From: an uncultured Clostridia bacterium
GTDB taxonomy: Bacteria; Bacillota; Clostridia; Christensenellales; Borkfalkiaceae
Reading direction: 5' to 3'
Length of the DNA stretch: 64,000 nt
NCBI GenBank assembly: GCA_947053545.1
Contig: CAMRSY010000002.1
Coordinates: 42,364 to 106,363, forward strand
How positions within the stretch are numbered: position 1 is the stretch's first letter; each line of letters opens with the position of its first letter. The notes beneath the pieces are model-generated. The model had not been told where the DNA came from and did not search any database. It was given only the letters and a program-made list of their open reading frames with translations. Position numbers and translations under genes: made by a program. This document shows positions 9,021-17,127 of this stretch, in pieces.

Positions 9021-9947
9021 TTAATACAGGTCGGTTGAAAGATATCTGTCGCCGCCGTCGGGGAAAATTACAACTATATTTTTGCCCTTGTTTTCCGCTT
9101 TTTGCGCTGTTTTTATAGCTGCGCTAAGCGCCGCGCCCGACGAAATACCTATTAAAAGGCCCTCGCGCCTGCCTACCGTCCGCGCGCAGGCATAAGCTTC
9201 TTTCTCCGTAACGCACACAATTTCATCGTATACCGACGTATCCAGCGTTTGCGGAACAAACCCCGCGCCTATACCCTGCAACCCGTGCGCGCCGCTGCCT
9301 TTACCCGACAGGACAGCCGAGCCCGCGGGTTCGACTGCGACAACCTTTATTTGCGGATTTTTATCTTTTAAAAATCTGCCGGCGCCGCTTATAGTGCCGC
9401 CAGTACCCACGCCTGCTACAAAAATATCCAATTCTCCGCCCGTGTCGTTCCATATTTCGGGTCCGGTGGTAAGATAGTGAACACGCGGATTTGCAGAATT
9501 TACAAACTGACCCGCAATAATGCTGTCTTTAATTTGCGAGTGCAGCCGCTCTGCCGCTTCTATCGCGCCGGACATGCCTTTTTTTCCGTCGGACAGAACC
9601 GCTTCCGCGCCGTAAGCATTTATAAGTTTAATGCGCTCAGCGCTCATTGTATCGGGCATAACTATAATTATCCGGTATCCCCGCGCAGCGCCCGCCGCGG
9701 CGAGCCCTATGCCCGTATTCCCCGAGGTCGGCTCTATTATCACCGAGCCAGCCCCGATCAGCCCTGAGTTTTCGTATTCGTCAAGCATAGCTTTTGCCAC
9801 CCTGTCCTTAACAGAACCGGCGGGATTGAAAAATTCGAGTTTTGCAAAGATGCGGGCATTTAAATTCAGCGACTTTTGTAAATTAACAAGTTCCAGAAGG
9901 GGCGTGTTGCCTATTAAGCTTTCCGCCGAAGAGTAAATTTTTGCCAT
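9021..9947 (-). CDS. cysK: Cysteine synthase A (O-acetylserine sulfhydrylase)
   Basis: PLP enzyme joining sulfide to O-acetylserine to make cysteine in the cytoplasm. 308 residues, the usual length. Seen: IGNTPLLEL near the start, GSVKDR with the PLP lysine at about residue 46, the substrate-binding TSGNTG loop at about 74-79, and the glycine-rich GVGTGGTISG phosphate loop near 180. The gene is monocistronic. About 35 bases upstream a TATACT box with a weaker GTGACT 17 bases before it could be its promoter. CysM and cystathionine synthase paralogues are possible, but motif spacing fits CysK best. Confidence 0.93.
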   Translation of the reverse strand: MAKIYSSAESLIGNTPLLELVNLQKSLNLNARIFAKLEFFNPAGSVKDRVAKAMLDEYENSGLIGAGSVIIEPTSGNTGIGLAAAGAARGYRIIIVMPDTMSAERIKLINAYGAEAVLSDGKKGMSGAIEAAERLHSQIKDSIIAGQFVNSANPRVHYLTTGPEIWNDTGGELDIFVAGVGTGGTISGAGRFLKDKNPQIKVVAVEPAGSAVLSGKGSGAHGLQGIGAGFVPQTLDTSVYDEIVCVTEKEAYACARTVGRREGLLIGISSGAALSAAIKTAQKAENKGKNIVVIFPDGGDRYLSTDLY

Positions 9948-10083
9948 ATGCCGCCGCCTTTAATTAATTATTTTATAGAGTATACCATTAAAATTACGTA
10001 AAGTCACCCTATTTTCGCACTATTTATGCGCCTCGCGCGCGCACTTTGAGCGCGTTCTATTATATAATGCGCGCACAAAACTA

Positions 10084-10112
10084 TTGACATAATAAAAAAA
10101 AACGCATAAAAT
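10084..10112 (+). promoter_or_regulatory. Sigma-A promoter of the hybrid histidine kinase
   Basis: TTGACA, 17-base spacer, TAAAAT; the start codon is 35 bases downstream with GAGGAA in between. Confidence 0.7.
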
Positions 10113-10146
10113 GAATAAGTAAAATATACGGCTGAGGAATTGGCAG

Positions 10147-12822
10147 ATGGAACAGAGCGCAATTACTAAAAAATGGCAAAAACTTTCCAAAAGAGTAATG
10201 TTTATAGGCATAATAGCAGGATTGGCTATTTGTATTGCCATGTTTACTCTTTTGGGAGTTTTTATGAACAAGAAGAGCATGTCGACCATGAACCAGATGG
10301 GCGAAATGTTTATGACTGGCATCGGCAGGCAGGCGGTTATGAGATACAATACCGTTATTGACCAGCGTACGACGATGATTGACGGACTGAGAAAAACTTA
10401 CCCTGCGGGCACCGCAAATGTAAACGAACATTTGACAAACGCCGCGCAGGCGCGCGATTTTACATATCTTGCCTTTATGGACAGCGAAGGACATATAGAA
10501 ATGCTGTACGGTAATCAGGTTAAACCCGACGACCCGCAGCCCTTTTTGAATTCGCTTTTGAATAACGGCGCAAACGATTCGGCGGAAACAAAGGTTGCTG
10601 TTGCAACCAGTTATCAGTCTGACGGCGTTACGAAAATAGACAACGGCATTATTCTGATAGGCGTTCCTACCGAAACCGGCGGCTATAATATGAAGAACGG
10701 AAGGCAAAGCGCCGCGCTTATAGGCGGATTGGAAAACGACGAAATTGTAAATATGCTTTCCGCAAAAAATACCGACGGCACCACCTCGCAGCGGTACGAT
10801 ACGCACATTATCCGCCGCGGAAACGCCATTGACGACCCCAACAGCGGAACATACGTTATGCACACAAACGAATCCGAGGACGCCGACCACGACCATTCGG
10901 GTTATACAAATTATTTCGAACAGATTAAGGGCTCTTTCGGTTTAAACTCGGACGAAGCGGACTATTTGATTTCTACCATGAAATCGAAGATGTTACAAAG
11001 CGAAACTTATTCTGCAGTTATAAATTCCACATCCCGCAAACACATGTACTGCGAAAGGCTTAACCACTCGGAATGGTACCTTGTAACCGTTATGGAATAT
11101 ACCGACCTTGACGCGATTGTAGGCGGACTTTCGAAAACCTGGACGGGCTGGACAATAGGCTCCTGCATTGCAATACTGTTTATTTTGATAGTGATTTTCG
11201 GTATTTACTACTTTATGAACAGACAAAACTTAAAACAGCTTGAAGAAGCGAAGCAGACAGCCGAGGAAGCCAACAAAGCCAAGAGCGATTTCCTTTCGAA
11301 TATGAGCCACGATATTCGTACGCCTATGAACGCAATAGTAGGTATGACGGCGATAGCGACGGCTAATATGAACGATAAAGAACAGGTTGCAAACTGCCTT
11401 AAAAAGATATCCCTTTCCTCGCGCCACCTTTTAGGACTTATAAACGACGTACTCGATATGTCGAAAATAGAGAGCGGTAAAATGACGCTGAATATGGAAG
11501 AGCTTTCTTTAAGCGAGGTTGTGGAAAGCATAGCCACCATTATTCAACCGCAGATAAAGATTAAAAAGCAGCATTTCGACATTTACGTGCACGATATCGC
11601 GGCGGAAAAAGTTTACTGCGACAGCGTAAGGCTCAACCAGGTTCTTTTAAACCTTTTGTCCAACGCATACAAGTTTACCCCGGAAGATGGTAAAATAGAA
11701 CTCGCCCTCTATCAGGAAGGTTCGCCGAGAGGCGAAAATTACGTGCGCACGCACATTATAGTTCAGGATAGCGGCATCGGTATGAGCGAGGAGTTCCAGA
11801 AGAAAATTTTCGAATCGTTCTCGCGTGAAGACAGCACAAGAGTTCACAAAACCGAAGGTACCGGTCTGGGTATGTCGATAACGAAATATATAATCGACTC
11901 TATGCACGGAACTATCGACGTAGACAGCAAACCCGGCAAGGGAACCAAATTCCACGTTTGCATCGACCTTGAAATAGCCGAAAGCGAAGAGATAGATATG
12001 CTGTTGCCCGAATGGAGAATGTTGGTTGTAGACGACGACCAGCTGCTTTGCGACACAACCGTTAATTCGCTTGCATCGATAGGAATAAAAGCCGAATCGA
12101 CGCTGGACGGCGAATCGGCCATTAAAATGGCTGTAGAAGCGCATGATTCGGGTAAAAAATACGATATAATTCTTATGGACTGGAAGCTGCCCGGCATAGA
12201 CGGAATAGAAACCGCGCGCAGGCTACACCAAAAGCTTGGGCCCAATATTCCCATTCTGCTGATTTCCGCGTACGACTGGTCGGAAATAGAGGACGAGGCG
12301 CGCGGCGCAGGAATAAGCGGATTTATTTCCAAACCCCTATTCAAATCGACCCTTTTCTACGGTTTAAGGCAGTTTGTAGACCATAAACAAAACGAAGAAA
12401 TCCCCGTCGTTTCCGCGAAAAAAGAAATTGACCTTGAAGGCAAAAATATATTAATAGCCGAAGACAACGACTTGAACTGGGAAATAGCCGAACTTTTACT
12501 TACCAGCGCGGGGCTTAAGGTTGAACACGCCGAAAACGGCCAGATTTGCGTTGACAAACTGCTTGCGGCTAAGCCCGGTACTTACGACGCAATTTTAATG
12601 GATATCCGTATGCCCGTCATGAACGGCATAGAAGCCACTACCGTTATCCGCAGACTTAAGAAAGGTTATAAAGAAATTCCCATTATTGCAATGACTGCCG
12701 ACGCATTCAGCGAAGATATTCAAAGATGCCTTGACTGCGGTATGAACGCGCACATTGCCAAACCCATTGACATCGACGTTGTAAAAACCACGCTGGCAAA
12801 GTTTATATTCAAGGAAAATTAA
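10147..12822 (+). CDS. Hybrid sensor histidine kinase with two receiver domains
   Basis: 891 residues. Order: transmembrane helix at about 17-39; a large extracellular sensor region to about 335 with no recognised fold; a second helix at 337-358; a short coiled coil; HisKA with the phospho-acceptor His388 (MSHDIRTPMNA); HATPase with N box LLSNAYKF near 501 and GTGLGMS near 572; a receiver with VVDDD near 627 and phospho-Asp678; and a second receiver with IAEDND near 770 and phospho-Asp819. No HPt domain or DNA-binding domain is attached and no partner regulator is adjacent, so the output is unknown. Phosphorelay to an HPt elsewhere is likely by analogy with BarA/EvgS-type kinases. A strong terminator follows. 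Confidence 0.93.
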   Translation: MEQSAITKKWQKLSKRVMFIGIIAGLAICIAMFTLLGVFMNKKSMSTMNQMGEMFMTGIGRQAVMRYNTVIDQRTTMIDGLRKTYPAGTANVNEHLTNAAQARDFTYLAFMDSEGHIEMLYGNQVKPDDPQPFLNSLLNNGANDSAETKVAVATSYQSDGVTKIDNGIILIGVPTETGGYNMKNGRQSAALIGGLENDEIVNMLSAKNTDGTTSQRYDTHIIRRGNAIDDPNSGTYVMHTNESEDADHDHSGYTNYFEQIKGSFGLNSDEADYLISTMKSKMLQSETYSAVINSTSRKHMYCERLNHSEWYLVTVMEYTDLDAIVGGLSKTWTGWTIGSCIAILFILIVIFGIYYFMNRQNLKQLEEAKQTAEEANKAKSDFLSNMSHDIRTPMNAIVGMTAIATANMNDKEQVANCLKKISLSSRHLLGLINDVLDMSKIESGKMTLNMEELSLSEVVESIATIIQPQIKIKKQHFDIYVHDIAAEKVYCDSVRLNQVLLNLLSNAYKFTPEDGKIELALYQEGSPRGENYVRTHIIVQDSGIGMSEEFQKKIFESFSREDSTRVHKTEGTGLGMSITKYIIDSMHGTIDVDSKPGKGTKFHVCIDLEIAESEEIDMLLPEWRMLVVDDDQLLCDTTVNSLASIGIKAESTLDGESAIKMAVEAHDSGKKYDIILMDWKLPGIDGIETARRLHQKLGPNIPILLISAYDWSEIEDEARGAGISGFISKPLFKSTLFYGLRQFVDHKQNEEIPVVSAKKEIDLEGKNILIAEDNDLNWEIAELLLTSAGLKVEHAENGQICVDKLLAAKPGTYDAILMDIRMPVMNGIEATTVIRRLKKGYKEIPIIAMTADAFSEDIQRCLDCGMNAHIAKPIDIDVVKTTLAKFIFKEN

Positions 12823-12860
12823 ACCTTAGATATCGGAAAGTAAAAATAAGCAATAAAAAA

Positions 12861-12900
12861 AAGGGCCGCGCGAGAATTAAGCTCGCGCGGCCCTTTTTTT
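12861..12900. terminator. Strong bidirectional terminator
   Basis: Twelve-base GC-rich stem (GGGCCGCGCGAG and its complement), seven-base loop, A-run on one side and seven T on the other. It ends the histidine kinase (plus) and the DegV gene (minus), whose stops face each other. Confidence 0.93.
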
Positions 12901-12938
12901 ATATTTCTATTAAATTAACCGCAACTACCTTCAGCGGC

Positions 12939-13781
12939 TTATAATTTGAAAAACGCAACGCCTATGGCTCCGGGACCTATATGCGTACCTATGGTGCTGC
13001 CTATCATATACGCGGGCAGGCTGTCAGTTTCACCCGACCACAAGTCGCGGTTGTCGTCTACGTACCGCTTAAGCATACTGTCGTCAAGCCCCGACCACAT
13101 TACTCCGTACGGCAACTTAAAATCAACTCCGTTTTCTTTTACCAACTTAGTTAAAAGATTACCGCTTTTCTTCGAACCAATGGCTTTTCCCAAAAGCTTA
13201 ACCTCGCCGTCAACAATTCCTATAACGGGTTTAATCGACAACATTTCACCCGCAAAAGCGGTTACCGCAGATATCCTTCCGCCCTTTTTAAGATAGGTAA
13301 GGGTATCCAGTACGGCAAGCAAACAGATGCGGTTTTTTACCTTATTTAATTCATCGGCTATTGAGGCGGCGCTCAATCCGCCTTCCGCCAACTTCAAAGC
13401 GTATTGACACAGTAATTTTTCACCGGTGCTGGCATTTAAACTGTCTACTACGCACACCTTTCCGCCAAACTTTTCCGCCGCCTGCACTGCGCTGCCGTAC
13501 GTGCCTGAAAGTTTTGACGAAATGGTAATTGCCACTACGTCGTCGCCGTTTTCGGTTAACCTTCCGAAAGCCTCCTCGAAAGCCGCGGGATTAATTTGGC
13601 TTGTCTGTGGAATTTTACCGCCAGAAACAAGTTTTTCGAAAAATTCTTCCCGCGAAAGAGTCTCTCCGTCAAGATACTCCGCTTCGTCGAAACGTATTTT
13701 CATAGAAATAAGCTCCGCGCCCATTTCACGCGCTTCTTTCACATTTATATCGGAAGCGGAATCGAATAAAATTTTAACCAC
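12939..13781 (-). CDS. DegV family fatty-acid-binding protein
   Basis: About 280 residues with the DegV layout: an N-terminal KILFDSASD strand, a TSQINPAAFEE segment (the TSQ motif lines the lipid pocket), a central SSKLSGTY loop, and a C-terminal GTHIGPGAIGVAF motif. Family members (FakB) bind acyl chains and present them to the FakA kinase for phospholipid synthesis. The GTG at 13781 is chosen because AAGGAG lies nine bases upstream; a TTG at 13799 would start inside that site. The GTG overlaps the stop of the upstream MarR gene by eight bases, implying translational coupling and co-regulation by that repressor. Confidence 0.88.
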   Translation of the reverse strand: MVKILFDSASDINVKEAREMGAELISMKIRFDEAEYLDGETLSREEFFEKLVSGGKIPQTSQINPAAFEEAFGRLTENGDDVVAITISSKLSGTYGSAVQAAEKFGGKVCVVDSLNASTGEKLLCQYALKLAEGGLSAASIADELNKVKNRICLLAVLDTLTYLKKGGRISAVTAFAGEMLSIKPVIGIVDGEVKLLGKAIGSKKSGNLLTKLVKENGVDFKLPYGVMWSGLDDSMLKRYVDDNRDLWSGETDSLPAYMIGSTIGTHIGPGAIGVAFFKL

Positions 13782-14235
13782 CTTTGTTTTCTCCTTCAAA
13801 ACCGTCGCATATTTTTTGCAGATTTACCGATATAGCTTCCAGACTGTCGTACAGAATAGCGCGGTGTTCTTCGCTTACTCCGTTGCTGACGCCTGACAGT
13901 ACGTCGTCTACTCTTTGGGCAATCGCCTCGCCAACGTCATTGCCTTTTTCCGTTAACGTTAACGGGCTTTTATATTTTTTTACCGTATTGCTTTCGCAGG
14001 TAACATACCCCTCTTTAGTAAGTAAATCTATCGCACGTGAAACGGCCGCTTTATCCTCGTCGCACACATCGCACAGTTCGCGCGCAGTAAGCGGCTTTTC
14101 CGCCTTATACAAATAATATAAACAAGAAACGTGCGCGCTTTTAAGCCCGAATTTTGACATTGCGGCACCCTTTATGCGGTGAATATTTCTTACTATCCTG
14201 TTAACCAAAACCGTAAATTTACTGTATCTGTCCAT
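13774..14235 (-). CDS. MarR-family transcriptional regulator
   Basis: Winged-helix regulator of about 153 residues; recognisable features are LKSAHVSCLYYLYK, the recognition-helix region KAAVSRAIDLLTKEGYV near residue 70-85 and the wing that follows. The start at 14235 is chosen over an ATG at 14268: AAAGG lies eight bases upstream, and the earlier ATG falls in the promoter-operator, at or before the predicted transcription start. It forms an operon with the DegV gene. A perfect inverted repeat at its own start site suggests it represses itself and DegV, perhaps responding to fatty acids, though the ligand is inference. Confidence 0.87.
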   Translation of the reverse strand: MDRYSKFTVLVNRIVRNIHRIKGAAMSKFGLKSAHVSCLYYLYKAEKPLTARELCDVCDEDKAAVSRAIDLLTKEGYVTCESNTVKKYKSPLTLTEKGNDVGEAIAQRVDDVLSGVSNGVSEEHRAILYDSLEAISVNLQKICDGFEGENKGG

Positions 14236-14247
14236 AACTGCAACCTT

Positions 14248-14265
14248 TTGTTGATTTGTCAACAA
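14248..14265 (-). promoter_or_regulatory. Palindromic operator at the marR-degV start site
   Basis: TTGTTGACAAATCAACAA: seven-base perfect arms with a four-base centre, lying directly downstream of the minus 10 box and covering the predicted transcription start. Size and place fit a MarR dimer autoregulatory site. Confidence 0.75.
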
Positions 14266-14269
14266 CATA

Positions 14270-14298
14270 ATTGTATGCGATAATTATACGCTTGTCAA
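14270..14298 (-). promoter_or_regulatory. Sigma-A promoter of marR-degV
   Basis: On the minus strand TTGACA, 17-base spacer, TACAAT. The palindromic operator begins four bases downstream. Confidence 0.85.
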
Positions 14299-14402
14299 CA
14301 GTTTTTGCGGCAAAAAGTTTAAAACAAAGACGCGGTATTAACGGCGCCCCTTATTCTTTATAATTTGATATGATAAAAACACTTTTTAAACCCAATAAAA
14401 AT

Positions 14403-14428
14403 GCGACCCTCTATAAATCGGGTCGCCG
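14403..14428 (-). terminator. Terminator of the XRE-like regulator
   Basis: Stem GCGACCC / GGGTCGC with a loop of about ten bases followed on the minus strand by ATTTTTATT, 16 bases past the stop codon. Confidence 0.75.
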
Positions 14429-14443
14429 AAATTAGATTTAATA

Positions 14444-14770
14444 TTAATTGCAAAAAACTATTACGTCAAATAAATCCAGTTTGCAAATTTGACTGTAAAA
14501 TATCAAATCGTCCAACTGAGGGCGGCTTTTATTGTTTTCCCAGTTTACAATCATACTTTCTGACACATTAAAAACTTTTGCAAGTTCTAATTGGCTGATA
14601 CTTTCATCCATATCGAATTTACAGGTTTCGCACTCGCCGTCGCACTCACCCTTATCGTAGTTTAAACGGTTGCATACATACCGCCTTAAATTTAGATTAT
14701 CACGTCGGAGAAGCTTCAGATTTTTTGCGGTATTGGTCCAGTCGATATATTTGCGCTCTATGTTTTCCAT
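14444..14770 (-). CDS. XRE-like HTH regulator with a cysteine cluster
   Basis: 108 residues. An N-terminal basic helix region (LLRRDNLNLRRYVC) is followed by a four-cysteine stretch (C at about 33, then GEC, GEC and ETC patterns at 43-50) and then a helix-turn-helix reading SQLELAKVFNVSESMIVNWENNKSRP. Similar short Cys-containing XRE proteins are known in Clostridia. The cysteines could bind metal or sense redox, which is inference. GGAAAGAGAG precedes the ATG. It stands alone with its own terminator. Confidence 0.8.
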   Translation of the reverse strand: MENIERKYIDWTNTAKNLKLLRRDNLNLRRYVCNRLNYDKGECDGECETCKFDMDESISQLELAKVFNVSESMIVNWENNKSRPQLDDLIFYSQICKLDLFDVIVFCN

Positions 14771-15213
14771 ATGCTTTTTTCTCTCTTTCCGTTTATTTTA
14801 TCACAAAGCATTACAAAAATCAACAGTTTTAAAATGGTGTATTTTTACATACCGTTTAATAAATTTTTAAAGCGCCTGCTCATTCATACGCACTGTAGCT
14901 TGCCGCGCGCTTAATATTTTTAAGACGCAAAAACACGGACATTTAATCATACAAATTGATAATATGTAAGTGTTTTCCAGCTATTGACAAACGGGTTATG
15001 CACCGTTGTTTATAACATTGTTTATAACTTTTTGCGTCGTTTAATTCAACCGATAACGCTGCATAAACCTTGTAAATTTTTCGGACAAATTATTAAGACA
15101 AATGTATTTATCGCTTATGAACTGCCGCGTTGTGGATTACAGTTCAATAGAACCCGTTACGCAGGCTTCTTATCCCCCTCGAAATGACTGCTATTATCAT
15201 ACCACGCACATAT

Positions 15214-15245
15214 ATACCCCCGCACTTAGCGCGGGGGTATCTTTT
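15214..15245. terminator. Stable hairpin, possible terminator
   Basis: Ten-base stem ATACCCCCGC / GCGGGGGTAT, followed on the plus strand by CTTTT. Which transcript it serves is unclear; on the minus strand it lies beyond the parB terminator. Confidence 0.5.
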
Positions 15246-15253
15246 ACAATTTA

Positions 15254-15286
15254 AGCCGCCCTGTTTTCTTCGGCTGCGGGGCGGCT
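15254..15286 (-). terminator. Probable parB terminator hairpin
   Basis: AGCCGCC / GGCGGCT outer stem with a smaller inner stem, 17 bases past the parB stop, followed on the minus strand by TTAAATTGT. Confidence 0.55.
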
Positions 15287-15302
15287 CATTAAAAATTAAA
15301 TA

Positions 15303-16235
15303 TTATTGTTTATCTATTATGTCTAAAATTTCGGATATTCTGTCCAAATCGTCGCGCGAATAATAATCGATATAAATTCTGCCTTTCTGGTCGTTTCCTA
15401 TAAGGCTTACCTTTGTACGGAATGCAAAGCGCATACGCTCGACAAGATTTTTAAGTTCGATAGACGCAAGCGCACGCTTTTTCTTTTTCTTTTCTTCAAG
15501 CAGCTCGGGCGACATATTGTATGCGCGCACCTTTTTTTCAAGTTCGCGCACCGACATACCGCTTTTCAATGCATCGGCGGCAAAAGTTATCTGGTCTTCC
15601 GAGGCAAGAGGAACAAGCGTGCGCGCATGCCCTGCCGAAAGTTTACCTTCCGCCACCATCTGCATTACGTCAGGCGTTAATGATAACAGCCTTAAAGTGT
15701 TTGCTATTGCAGGGCGCGACTTCCCTATACGTTCGGCAAGTTCGTCCTGCGTAAGCTTGTAATCTACCATCAGTTGTTTCATTGCCGCCGCAGCTTCAAT
15801 GGGGTTTAAATCCTCGCGCTGCAAGTTTTCAATTAACGAAATTTCTTTTATTTCGCGCTCGGAATAATTGCGGATTATTACGGGAATTGTGCTTAAGCCG
15901 GCAAGCTTGGTGGCACGGTAGCGGCGTTCGCCCGCAATTATCATATATCTGCCGTTATGGTCGTCGTTAACGACAATAGGCATTATTACCCCGTGCTTTT
16001 TAATTGAATCGGCAAGTTCCCTTAACGCCTGCTCGTCGAAATTTTTTCTGGGCTGATTGGGATTGGGATATATTTTGGAAAGCGGCATTTCTTCCGCGTT
16101 TTTACGCTCTTCCTCAGTATATGTAAACATTTCGCGTTTCCCACCCGCGTATGTATTGGTAAAGGCGTCGCCGGTATCTTCCAGCAAATCTTCAAACGAT
16201 TTGCCCAATCCTCTTATTTCGTTGTTCTTTGCCAT
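15303..16235 (-). CDS. parB: Chromosome-partitioning protein ParB (Spo0J)
   Basis: CTP-dependent DNA clamp that loads at parS and recruits SMC. 310 residues. Seen: the N-terminal ParA-contacting region, the nuclease-like fold with YPNPNQPRKNFD, GERRYRA (CTP-binding C2/C3 motif) and ENLQREDLNPIEAA, then the HTH LTQDELAERIGKSRPAIANTLRLL that reads parS, and a C-terminal dimerisation segment. GAGGAG precedes the ATG. It lies 41 bases after parA in one operon, and three parS-like sites are found at 17.1-19.6 kb, so the locus is a complete par system near the predicted origin. Confidence 0.96.
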   Translation of the reverse strand: MAKNNEIRGLGKSFEDLLEDTGDAFTNTYAGGKREMFTYTEEERKNAEEMPLSKIYPNPNQPRKNFDEQALRELADSIKKHGVIMPIVVNDDHNGRYMIIAGERRYRATKLAGLSTIPVIIRNYSEREIKEISLIENLQREDLNPIEAAAAMKQLMVDYKLTQDELAERIGKSRPAIANTLRLLSLTPDVMQMVAEGKLSAGHARTLVPLASEDQITFAADALKSGMSVRELEKKVRAYNMSPELLEEKKKKKRALASIELKNLVERMRFAFRTKVSLIGNDQKGRIYIDYYSRDDLDRISEILDIIDKQ

Positions 16236-16276
16236 ATCTTCTCTCCTCTTTCATTCGCGCTTATCTATAAGTAAAG

Positions 16277-17041
16277 CTATCTCTGTTTCGATAAAAATTC
16301 TTCCGTCAATGCCTTATACGCCCGCGCGCCTACGCATTTCGGGTCGTATATAAGTATAGGCTTGCCGTGGCTGGGAGCTTCGGATAAACGCACGTTGCGC
16401 GGTATAATAATTTCGTAAAGTTTATTTTTAAAAAACTTTTTAATTTCCGCCGCTATCTGTCTAGATACGATTGCCCTGCCGTCGTACATAGTTATTACAA
16501 CACCCTCTATCAGCAACTGGGGATTTAAATGCTGCTTTACAAGCGAAATGGTATTCATTAACTGACTTACCCCTTCCATAGCGTAGTATTCGCTTTGAAG
16601 CGGAATAATAACCGAATCGGACGCCACCCAGGCGTTAATTGTCAAAAGCCCAAGCGACGGAGGACAATCAATGAATATGTAATCGTAATTGTCGCGAACC
16701 TCGCGTAATGCCGTTTTTAAAATCTGCTCGCGGTCGCGCTTGTATACAAGGTCTACCTCCGCCCCAGTCAAATCTACGTTGGCTGGCAGAATATCCAGCA
16801 AAGGAATCATAGTAGGCAAAATATTTTGCGAAATTTTTTCATCCTCAATCAGCACGCCGTACACAGATTTTTTTAAGGCACTTTTCGAAAAACCCAAACC
16901 GGTAGTAGCGTTACCCTGGCTGTCAAGGTCAATTAACAAAACCTTCTTGCCGTAGTCCGCGCAATATGCCGCCATATTTATTACGGTTGTCGTTTTGCCC
17001 ACTCCGCCCTTTTTATTTGTAAACGATATTACCTTCCCCAT
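16277..17041 (-). CDS. parA: Chromosome-partitioning ATPase ParA (Soj)
   Basis: Deviant Walker ATPase that moves ParB-parS complexes and in Bacillus also tunes DnaA. 254 residues with KKGGVGKTT (deviant Walker A with its signature lysine), IDLDSQGNAT, and FIDCPPSLG (Walker B). GGAGA lies before the ATG. It is the first gene of parAB, and a parS-like site sits 24 bases upstream of its start, which could give ParB feedback on the operon. Confidence 0.96.
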   Translation of the reverse strand: MGKVISFTNKKGGVGKTTTVINMAAYCADYGKKVLLIDLDSQGNATTGLGFSKSALKKSVYGVLIEDEKISQNILPTMIPLLDILPANVDLTGAEVDLVYKRDREQILKTALREVRDNYDYIFIDCPPSLGLLTINAWVASDSVIIPLQSEYYAMEGVSQLMNTISLVKQHLNPQLLIEGVVITMYDGRAIVSRQIAAEIKKFFKNKLYEIIIPRNVRLSEAPSHGKPILIYDPKCVGARAYKALTEEFLSKQR

Positions 17042-17064
17042 ATTTTCTCCGTATCTCTCTGCTA

Positions 17065-17080
17065 TGTTTCCCGTGAAACT
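17065..17080. other. parS-like site upstream of parA
   Basis: TGTTTCCCGTGAAACT: 14 of 16 bases match the consensus parS palindrome TGTTTCACGTGAAACA. Lies between parA and ftsH. Confidence 0.85.
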
Positions 17081-17127
17081 TTTTTATTACCGCCCGCACA
17101 TTTATATCGTGAGGGCGGTAACTAAAC

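Larger units (their letters stand above)
14771..15302. other. Intergenic region without a convincing gene
   Basis: AT-rich stretch between the XRE gene and parB. It holds two hairpins near the parB end and two DnaA-box-like 9-mers (TTATGCACC near 14996 and TAATCCACA, read on the minus strand, near 15130). A 67-codon frame at 14984-15187 has no ribosome binding site and no recognisable protein, so it is not called. Confidence 0.5.

Noticed and set aside
14990-15135. Second origin near parB
   Set aside because: Only two scattered DnaA-like 9-mers; too few to claim.
14984-15187. 67-codon frame near parB
   Set aside because: TTG start without ribosome site; composition looks non-coding.
17087-17121. 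TTACCGCCC hairpin after ftsH as terminator
   Set aside because: No T-run follows in the ftsH direction.
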